A stretch of DNA of 11,123 bases, from assembly GCA_902478885.1 (NCBI GenBank), contig CABSMS010000071.1:1-11123 (forward strand), read 5' to 3'. The translations under genes were made by a program, and so were the position numbers. Below are positions 5,841 to 11,123 of the stretch, in pieces (position 1 is the first letter of the stretch; the number at the start of each line of letters is the position of its first letter). This DNA is from an uncultured Collinsella sp. (GTDB lineage Bacteria; Actinomycetota; Coriobacteriia; Coriobacteriales; Coriobacteriaceae). The notes under the pieces were generated by a model that had not been told where the DNA came from, did no database searches, and saw nothing but the letters and a program-made list of their open reading frames with translations.

Positions 5841-7154
5841 CTACAGGCGCTCGCGAACCGCCTCGACGACGTTGGCCAGATCGGCAAGGGCCTCTTCATG
5901 GCTCTCCATGTCGCGCACCTTGACCTTGCCGGCGGCAAGTTCGTCGCCGCCCAGGACTAGGATGAGCTTGGCGCCCACCTTATCGGCCTGCTTAAACTGG
6001 GCCTTGAGCGAACGTCCCTGATAGTCGGCCTCGGTCACGATGCCTGCGGCGCGAAGCTCCTGCGTAATGGCAAAGACGTTCTGGCGCAGCTCCTTGCCGG
6101 CGTTGGCGACATAGACGCACGGGGCCTCATCGGCACCCAAATCGCTGCCAAAGGCCTGCAGGGCCAGCAGCGCGCGCTCAAAACCGACAGCGAAGCCAAC
6201 GCCTGCCGTGGGCTTGCCACCCTCGAGCTCGACCAGGCCATCGTAGCGGCCGCCGCCGCCGATGGAGCCGACGCCGGCGCCAGGGGCCTCGACCTCAAAG
6301 ACAGTACGGGTGTAGTAGTCCAGGCCGCGCACCAAGGTGGGATCCTCGACATACTCGATACCGGCGGCATCCAAGTAGCGCTTGACCTGCTCGTAGTGCT
6401 CGCGGCACTCGTCGCACAGGTTGTCGCCCATCAGCGGCGCGTCGGCCATAATCTCGCGGCAGTGGTCGTTCTTGCAGTCGAAGGCACGCAGCGGGTTGAG
6501 CTCGGCGCGTTCGCGGCACTCATCGCACATCTCGTCTGCGTGATCGAGGATGAACTGCTTGACCTGCTCGCGGTACGCCGGACGGCACTGGGCGTCACCC
6601 ATCGAGTTAATGAGCAGACGAAGCTTGGAAAGATCGAAGCCCAGGCGCTTGTAGAACTCCATGAGCATGATGATGCACTCGGCGTCTGCCGCCGGATCGG
6701 GAGCGCCGAGCCACTCGATACCTACCTGGTGGAACTGGCGCAGACGGCCCTTCTGGGGGCGCTCGCCGCGGAACATGGCCTCGGCATAGTAGGCCTTAAA
6801 CGGCGTGGAGCCCTGAGGCACCAGGTTGTTCTCCACGACGGCGCGCACCACACCGGCCGTGCCCTCGGGGCGAAGCGCCAAGCGCTGCTTGGGCTTGAGC
6901 TTGGTATCGGTACCCTCGGTAAAGACGCGCTCCAGGTTGGCGCCGCTAAAGACGCGGAACATCTCCTTGCGCACGACGTCGGTCGACTGGCCGATACCGT
7001 GGACAAAGACGTCCACCTGCTCGATCGCGGGCGTCTCGATAGGCTTAAAGCCAAACGGCTCGAATACGCCGGCAGCGATCTGCTGCATCTTTTGCCAGGC
7101 GCGCATCTCGGCGCCGATAAGGTCGCGGGTTCCCTCCGCCTTCTGTGCCTGCAT
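5841..7154 (-). CDS. hisS: Histidyl-tRNA synthetase
   Basis: HisS is the class II synthetase that charges tRNA-His in the cytoplasm. The protein has 437 residues from the ATG at 7152-7154, which follows AGAAAGGTG by 7 nt. A TTG at 7158-7160 in the same frame would add two residues but is too close to the ribosome site. The class II core includes the motif 2 region FRGERPQKGRLRQFHQVG (128-145), the histidine-binding LVRGLDYYTRTVFE (275-288), GGRYDGL (301-307) and motif 3 GVGFAVGFERALL (318-330). The anticodon-binding domain occupies about 345-437. The insertion domain holds several Cys pairs (CDECRER at 210-216, CKNDHC at 227-232, CDECREH at 247-253), as in many Gram-positive HisS. It appears to be a single-gene unit, with no aspS beside it. 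Confidence 0.97.
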   Translation of the reverse strand: MQAQKAEGTRDLIGAEMRAWQKMQQIAAGVFEPFGFKPIETPAIEQVDVFVHGIGQSTDVVRKEMFRVFSGANLERVFTEGTDTKLKPKQRLALRPEGTAGVVRAVVENNLVPQGSTPFKAYYAEAMFRGERPQKGRLRQFHQVGIEWLGAPDPAADAECIIMLMEFYKRLGFDLSKLRLLINSMGDAQCRPAYREQVKQFILDHADEMCDECRERAELNPLRAFDCKNDHCREIMADAPLMGDNLCDECREHYEQVKRYLDAAGIEYVEDPTLVRGLDYYTRTVFEVEAPGAGVGSIGGGGRYDGLVELEGGKPTAGVGFAVGFERALLALQAFGSDLGADEAPCVYVANAGKELRQNVFAITQELRAAGIVTEADYQGRSLKAQFKQADKVGAKLILVLGGDELAAGKVKVRDMESHEEALADLANVVEAVRERL

Positions 7155-7196
7155 GGGCAAACACCTTTCTTTTGTATCGCGTCATAGGTAACGGTC

Positions 7197-7202
7197 ATTA
7201 TA
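7197..7202 (-). promoter_or_regulatory. Predicted hisS -10 box
   Basis: A perfect TATAAT on the minus strand (7202-7197) lies 42 nt upstream of the hisS ATG. The place where a -35 box would be (about 7220-7225) is inside the GC-rich arm of hairpin H1 and reads CGCCGC, so no -35 is visible. The nearby duplicated TTTGTG may matter instead. No T-box signature is seen in the short leader. Confidence 0.5.
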
Positions 7203-7211
7203 CGGCACAAA

Positions 7212-7287
7212 CACAAACAGCGGCGGCGCGTCTGACCGAACGAGGGTATGGGGACTCGTTCGGCCAGACGCGCCGCCGCTGTTTGTG
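7212..7287 (-). repeat. Long hairpin H1 (33-bp arms)
   Basis: Arms 7212-7244 and 7255-7287 pair over 33 bp with a single non-Watson-Crick position (A7235/C7264), around a 10-nt loop. In the minus-strand RNA that position is a G-U pair, so the helix is unbroken only when transcribed leftward. The stem is followed on the minus strand by TTTGTG repeats, so it may be the terminator behind the transporter operon. It abuts the hisS -10 region. Confidence 0.75.
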
Positions 7288-7348
7288 ATCCCTATTCCTC
7301 CGTCCCCTTCGGATCACGTGATCCCTTGGGGACGGAGGAATAGGAATC
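7287..7348. repeat. Hairpin H2 with an inner perfect palindrome
   Basis: CTATTCCTCCGTCCCC (7292-7307) pairs perfectly with 7328-7343, and the helix extends outward to G7287/C7348 with one G-U type position. Inside is the 14-bp palindrome GGATCACGTGATCC (7311-7324). It shares its first base with the end of H1, so the two hairpins are directly adjacent. Confidence 0.7.
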
Positions 7349-7359
7349 ATTTCGTAGGC

Positions 7360-7423
7360 CCGTGGCCGTCTTGGAAACCGAATGATGGTACGAGCATCCA
7401 TTCGGCTTCCAAGGCGGCCACGG
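7360..7423. repeat. Hairpin H3 (25-bp arms) behind the MFS gene
   Basis: Arms 7360-7384 and 7399-7423 pair over 25 bp with two G-U or A-C type positions around a 14-nt loop. It lies 35 nt downstream of the MFS stop codon. No T-tract follows, so termination by this hairpin alone is doubtful. Protection of the 3' end is possible. Confidence 0.65.
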
Positions 7424-7458
7424 ACAGAACGGGGCGAACAGAAAAGAGCGACGGACGT

Positions 7459-8763
7459 CTACTCCCCCGCCACGCTCGCGCGCAGCTTGGCGGCGATGGG
7501 CTCCGAGACCAGCAGGAATACGAGCATAGCCACAGAACACACCAGGCACACGATCCAGGTGCTCGCAAAGGAGCCCGTGGCATCGAACAGCACGCCCGAG
7601 ACAATGGCGCCCACGGTGCCGCCGACCATCTCGAGCGAGGTGATGGTGCCCGTGACCTTGCCGAGGTCGGCCATGCCAAACTGCTTGGACGCGGCGATGG
7701 TAGGCGTGATGGTGCCCATGCACGTTCCGATACCAAAGCTCACAGCGGCGACAATAGGACCGAGGTCCGTCGTCGGGAAGCACAGCGCCACACAGGCGAT
7801 AATGCACGCAACGGAGCCAAGGATATTGCCAAAGCGCAGGCCAAAGCGGTCATAGATCGCACCGAGCGAAATTTTGGCGATAACGACGGTGACCATGTAG
7901 GCCGAAAGCACGGTACCTGCCCACATGGGATCGTGGCCGCCCGTGACGATCTTGGCACCGTTGACGGTAACACTCGTCATGTTGGTAACCTGGTTGGGCA
8001 GGATGGCGCCATTGACCAAGCCCATAAAGAGGAAGGCGACGACAAGCAGCCAAAACGCCGGGCTCTTCTTAATGCGCGACCAGCCGACGCTAACCTCGGG
8101 CGCCGTGTGCTCGTCCTTGTCGCCAGCCGTCGAGACGGACGGATCGCCCGGGTTCTCGCCGAGCGGCTTAAGGCCGATCTCGGAAGGCTTGGTGCGGAAG
8201 GAATAGGCCGTGATGGGCAGTGCCACCACAATGCAGACGGCAGCGAGTACCAGGAACGCAGAGCGCCAGCCCACACTCACGATAAGCGAGCTCACGATCG
8301 GCGAGAGAATAGCGCCGCCAAAGCCCGAGCCCGAAAGTGCGATGGAGATGGCAAGGCCTCGCTTGGCGGTAAACCAGTTGGCGGTCACCAGGCTGATGAG
8401 CAGGCGGGTCGAGGCCACAGCGAAGCAGCCCGAAACGGCAAAGAGCACGTAGACCTGCCACAGCTCACCGACAAAGCTCATACCGGCAAGCACCGCCGAG
8501 GTAGCGATAACGGTGAGCGAGCCCAATACGCGGCCACTCACCTTATCGGCAACATGGCCGATAACGAGCGAACCCACGACGCTCACCACGGTGGAGATGG
8601 CATTGGAGATGTTGTACTGCGCAAGGGAAATGCCCAGGTCGCTGACGATCAGCGGTTGGAACAGGCTCATGCAGTTGACGAAAATCGTGTAGCACGTGGC
8701 CATGATCACGAAGCCGGAGGTCACCACGAGCCAGCCGGGGAAGAACTTACGCTGCTGGGGCAT
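7459..8763 (-). CDS. MFS transporter, oxalate/formate or monocarboxylate-like
   Basis: This 434-residue inner-membrane carrier has about 12 hydrophobic segments in two halves, divided by a polar loop near residues 190-230 rich in Asp, Glu and Lys. The segment NWFTAKRGLAISIALSGSG at the end of the first half, followed by a Pro-containing helix and GWRSAF, is the pattern of the oxalate/formate antiporter and monocarboxylate branch of the major facilitator superfamily. Its ATG lies 3 nt after the stop of the amidohydrolase, and its ribosome site AAGGAG lies inside the end of that gene, so the two are translated together. It may import the substrate or export a product of the amidohydrolase. The substrate cannot be read from sequence. 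Confidence 0.88.
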   Translation of the reverse strand: MPQQRKFFPGWLVVTSGFVIMATCYTIFVNCMSLFQPLIVSDLGISLAQYNISNAISTVVSVVGSLVIGHVADKVSGRVLGSLTVIATSAVLAGMSFVGELWQVYVLFAVSGCFAVASTRLLISLVTANWFTAKRGLAISIALSGSGFGGAILSPIVSSLIVSVGWRSAFLVLAAVCIVVALPITAYSFRTKPSEIGLKPLGENPGDPSVSTAGDKDEHTAPEVSVGWSRIKKSPAFWLLVVAFLFMGLVNGAILPNQVTNMTSVTVNGAKIVTGGHDPMWAGTVLSAYMVTVVIAKISLGAIYDRFGLRFGNILGSVACIIACVALCFPTTDLGPIVAAVSFGIGTCMGTITPTIAASKQFGMADLGKVTGTITSLEMVGGTVGAIVSGVLFDATGSFASTWIVCLVCSVAMLVFLLVSEPIAAKLRASVAGE

Positions 8764-8766
8764 TGG

Positions 8767-10068
8767 TTACTCCTTGTGGTCCGCAATGTATCCGAGAGCG
8801 ACGGCTGCATAAGCCGCGGCGCCGAGAGGAAGCTCGGCATCGTTAAAACGTGCCTTGGGATGGTGCTGGGCAAAGTGTTCGTCCGTGTCGGTTACGGCCG
8901 CGCCCACGGTAAAGTACGCACTCGGAATCTCGCTCGAGATAAGCGCGAAGTCCTCACTCGCCATGGCATGGAAAAGCGGCAAGAAAGCCGCCTTGGGCAG
9001 CACTGCGCCCACGTAGCCAAGCGACGCCTGAGTCATATCGCTGTCGAGTACAAGCGGCGGAACATCCGAAAGCGTCTCGATGGTCGCCGGCGTACGATAG
9101 GTCGTGGCAACGCCGTTAACGACCTCCGCGATGCGGGTCTTGAGGTGCTCCATGAGCTCAACATCAAAGCCGCGCAGCGTTCCCTCGAGCACGCAGGTGT
9201 CGGGGATGACGTTGGCCGCCAAGCCGCCAGCGAACTTACCAACGGTAAGTGCGACTTCCTTGGCCGCCGGCACCTCGCGGGAGATAAGCTCCTGGAGCGC
9301 CAGGTGCACATGGACGCCGGCCGTGATGGGGTCAATGCAGATCTCGGGGCTCGAGCCATGGCCGCCCTTGCCCTGAAGCGTGATGCGAAAACCGTACACG
9401 CCCGAAAGCGCCGGGCTGCCGTAGAGCACCAGGCCAAGCGGCGACTGGCTGTTGACATGCATGGCAAAGGCCGCCTGAGGGCGCGGGTTCTGCAGCAGGC
9501 CATCGGCGATGGCAGCGCGTGCTCCCTCAAAGGTCTCCTCGCCCGGCTGGAACAGCAATTTCACCGTGGCGTTGGCCTCCACAAGCTCGGCCTCGCGAGC
9601 CTTGAGCAGGCGCGCCGCACCAAGCAGCGCCGTCGCGTGCATATCGTGACCGCAAGCATGCATGCAGCCATTGGTGGATGCAAAGGGCTCGCCGGATTCC
9701 TCGACAACGGGCAGGGCATCCATATCGCCTCGGAGCATGACGACCGTTCCGGCCTGCTCGTCCTTGCACGTGCCATTGCCCTGAGCGGCCGCGGCCGCAC
9801 CGGCACCGATCAGGCCAACGACGCAGGAACCGTCGACGAGCGTGGTATGGGGGATGTCCATCTCGTCCAGACGTGCCTGGATATAGGCAGACGTCTGCGG
9901 AAGATTGTTACCGAGCTCGGGCATCTGGTGTAGATCGTGTCGCCACGCAGCGAGCTCATCGGCAAATGCCTGGGCTTCTTTGACCAGGCCATCGCCGATA
10001 GCGGTCTGCGCCGCCGTGGTAGCCTGAGGCGCTGGTTGCGGTTGAAAATCGGACAGAGCTGGTGCCAT
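8767..10068 (-). CDS. M20D-family amidohydrolase (N-acyl amino acid or aminobenzoyl type)
   Basis: This is a metal-dependent cytoplasmic amidohydrolase of 433 residues. The start is the ATG at 10066-10068 behind GGAGGG at 5 nt; the frame continues upstream without support. Family marks in order are WRHDLHQMPELG (42-53), RGDMDALP (113-120), the metal-binding HACGHDMH (Cys139, His141), QPGEE (Glu177-Glu178), AMHV (His204), the dimerisation domain with GKGGHGSSP (233-241), ASEDFALIS (370-378) and a C-terminal HHP (402-404). This matches enzymes such as hippurate hydrolase, N-acyl-amino acid deacylase and IAA-amino acid hydrolase. Which acyl or amino acid it removes is unknown. A low-complexity Ala/Gly stretch (88-100) interrupts the N-terminal domain. 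It forms a coupled operon with the MFS carrier. Confidence 0.93.
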   Translation of the reverse strand: MAPALSDFQPQPAPQATTAAQTAIGDGLVKEAQAFADELAAWRHDLHQMPELGNNLPQTSAYIQARLDEMDIPHTTLVDGSCVVGLIGAGAAAAAQGNGTCKDEQAGTVVMLRGDMDALPVVEESGEPFASTNGCMHACGHDMHATALLGAARLLKAREAELVEANATVKLLFQPGEETFEGARAAIADGLLQNPRPQAAFAMHVNSQSPLGLVLYGSPALSGVYGFRITLQGKGGHGSSPEICIDPITAGVHVHLALQELISREVPAAKEVALTVGKFAGGLAANVIPDTCVLEGTLRGFDVELMEHLKTRIAEVVNGVATTYRTPATIETLSDVPPLVLDSDMTQASLGYVGAVLPKAAFLPLFHAMASEDFALISSEIPSAYFTVGAAVTDTDEHFAQHHPKARFNDAELPLGAAAYAAVALGYIADHKE

Positions 10069-10098
10069 AGATGCCCTCCAGTAACGTTTTTGCAGCAC

Positions 10099-10120
10099 GC
10101 ACTTTGATAGCGTAAAGTGC
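10099..10120. promoter_or_regulatory. Dyad operator candidate upstream of the amidohydrolase
   Basis: GCACTTT-(8 nt)-AAAGTGC is a perfect 7-bp dyad, 30 nt before the amidohydrolase ATG. A possible promoter on the minus strand is TTTACA (10137-10132), a 16-bp spacer and TACGCT (10115-10110), whose -10 box lies within the dyad. That arrangement is typical of a repressor site. Both the promoter and the operator are inference. Confidence 0.35.
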
Positions 10121-10144
10121 AAGGCACAACTGTAAAGGCATGAC

Positions 10145-10172
10145 ATAAAAAATGCCGCCCTGGGAGGGCGGC
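10145..10172 (-). terminator. Intrinsic terminator of the EamA gene
   Basis: GCCGCCCT (10154-10161) pairs perfectly with AGGGCGGC (10165-10172) around a 3-nt loop, and on the minus strand the stem is followed by ATTTTTTAT. It lies 12 nt after the stop codon of the exporter gene and separates it from the amidohydrolase operon. Confidence 0.88.
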
Positions 10173-10184
10173 GCAACAAGTTGT

Positions 10185-11123
10185 TTACAATTGCGGGCGA
10201 GATTTTCGGCGCAAGAAATCGAAATGCGTCTCGCTCAAGATAATCGACAGGAAGATGAGCGCAAAGCCGGCAAGCAGACGCGAGGTGAGCGCCTCCCCCA
10301 TCAGCAGCACCGAGAACAGCACACCCGAAGGCGACTCCATCGAAAGAAGCAGTGAGCCCGTCGAGGCCGGGACGTGCGCCAAGCCGACGTTTTGGATGAG
10401 CAGCGCCACGCACGTGCAGCCCACCGAGAGGAAGGCCATCACGCCGATAAAGCTCGGCGTCCACACGGACGCGGGCGCTTGGGTCTCGAATAGCAGCGAC
10501 GTTGCCAAGCTCAAGACGCCATTGCCCACAAACATCCAAAACGTGATGACGTTGATGTCCATCTTGCGACCGTATTTGGCCGTCACCGCCATCTGGACGG
10601 CAAAGAAGATCGCACCGCCCAAGGTAATAGCATCGCCGGCATTGAACTCGACGCTATCGAGCGCCACCAAGCCAATGCCCGCCAGGCACAGCAACGCGGC
10701 GCCCAAGTTGTAACGGGTAAGCTTTTCGCCGCTTAGGACATAGCTCGCAAACGGAACCAAGATGCAGTACGTGCCCGTCAAAAACGCGCTTTTGCCTGCC
10801 GTGGTCTGCGCCAGGCCGATCGTCTGCAGTCCGTATGCTCCCCACATGAGCGCACCCATGCCCAGCCCGACGATCAGGTTGCGGGCATTGAAATGAGCGA
10901 TGATGCGTTTATGGAAAATGGCAAACATAACCAGTGATGCCGGGAGAAAGCGAACGTAGACCAGCTCGAACACCGGAATGGTGTCGAGCGCACCCTTCAT
11001 AGTGGTAAAGGAGTAGCCCCAGATGACCGCCACCGAAAGTAGCAGAACTTTCCAGAACAGCGGCGAGCGAGCGCCGGCGCCCCGGGGAATACCGCCCGCG
11101 CCCAAATCCTCACGGGCTACAGG
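10185..11123 (-). CDS. EamA/DMT-family transporter, 5' end at or beyond the window edge
   Basis: This inner-membrane protein of the drug/metabolite transporter superfamily has two EamA repeats and about ten hydrophobic segments, and usually acts as an exporter of amino acids or other small metabolites. It begins its first segment with WKVLLLSVAVIWGYSF. Repeat 1 ends near GEKLTRYNLGAALLCLAGI, and repeat 2 carries ESPSGVLFSVLLMGEALT, the conserved Glu/Pro region of the family. The frame stays open to base 11123. The only start codon visible upstream of the first segment is a TTG at 11103-11105 with GAGGA only 2 nt away, so the true start may lie outside. From that TTG it would have 306 residues, near the usual 290-310. 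Substrate unknown. Confidence 0.88.
   Translation of the reverse strand, partial: PVAREDLGAGGIPRGAGARSPLFWKVLLLSVAVIWGYSFTTMKGALDTIPVFELVYVRFLPASLVMFAIFHKRIIAHFNARNLIVGLGMGALMWGAYGLQTIGLAQTTAGKSAFLTGTYCILVPFASYVLSGEKLTRYNLGAALLCLAGIGLVALDSVEFNAGDAITLGGAIFFAVQMAVTAKYGRKMDINVITFWMFVGNGVLSLATSLLFETQAPASVWTPSFIGVMAFLSVGCTCVALLIQNVGLAHVPASTGSLLLSMESPSGVLFSVLLMGEALTSRLLAGFALIFLSIILSETHFDFLRRKSRPQL

Noticed and set aside
7155..7211. A T-box riboswitch in front of hisS
   Set aside because: The leader from the TATAAT box to the ATG is only about 35-40 nt, and no T-box core sequence is present there or in the hairpins upstream.
7285..9933. An 882-codon open frame on the plus strand opposite the MFS and amidohydrolase genes
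   Set aside because: It runs across the hairpin cluster and two well-supported minus-strand genes, and its predicted protein is a low-complexity Arg/His/Gly/Asp-rich shadow with no family features.
10069..10539. A long N-terminal extension of the amidohydrolase
   Set aside because: The frame is open upstream, but it runs through the EamA terminator and into that gene, and has no ribosome site. The ATG at 10068 has a good one and gives the normal family length.

Overview
The window looks like the end of a contig from a high-GC anaerobic gut actinobacterium of the class Coriobacteriia, probably Collinsella or a close relative. That placement is inferred from gene content and protein style and was not checked against a database. 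Bases 3-35 are an Illumina Nextera transposase adapter, so the left edge is an untrimmed assembly end. All seven protein genes read leftward (minus strand). Long open frames on the plus strand opposite them are high-GC shadows.

Reading in the direction of transcription, from high to low coordinates: (1) 10185-11123, an EamA/DMT-family exporter that runs to the window edge and ends in a clean intrinsic terminator. (2) 8767-10068 and 7459-8763, a translationally coupled pair: an M20D amidohydrolase and an MFS carrier of the oxalate/formate or monocarboxylate-like type. (3) 7212-7423, three long back-to-back hairpins. (4) 5841-7154, hisS, histidyl-tRNA synthetase, with a TATAAT box directly beside the hairpin cluster. 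(5) 2770-5583, ppc, phosphoenolpyruvate carboxylase, with its own promoter. (6) 1035-2312 and 254-985, a lactate module: the nickel-pincer lactate racemase LarA and an aquaglyceroporin that fits LarD, the lactic acid channel. The LarA active-site residues fall at the same numbers as in the Lactobacillus plantarum enzyme once a TTG start is used. The larB, larC and larE cofactor genes are not in the window.

The gene content is ordinary central and accessory metabolism: lactate stereoisomer exchange and transport, anaplerotic oxaloacetate synthesis, histidine charging, deacylation of an acylated or aminoacyl substrate with a carrier beside it, and a small-molecule exporter. The most unusual signal lies in the intergenic DNA. 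Two copies of one composite palindromic element sit downstream of larD (108-232) and ppc (2622-2748). Each has two perfectly complementary 29-bp outer arms whose sequence differs between copies, around a 67/69-bp core with nearly invariant bulges and apical hairpin. The inner stem also differs in a fully compensated way. Each element begins exactly 21 nt after the stop codon of the gene before it. This is covariation within a single window, and suggests a dispersed structured terminator/3'-end element family or a structure-maintained mobile element.
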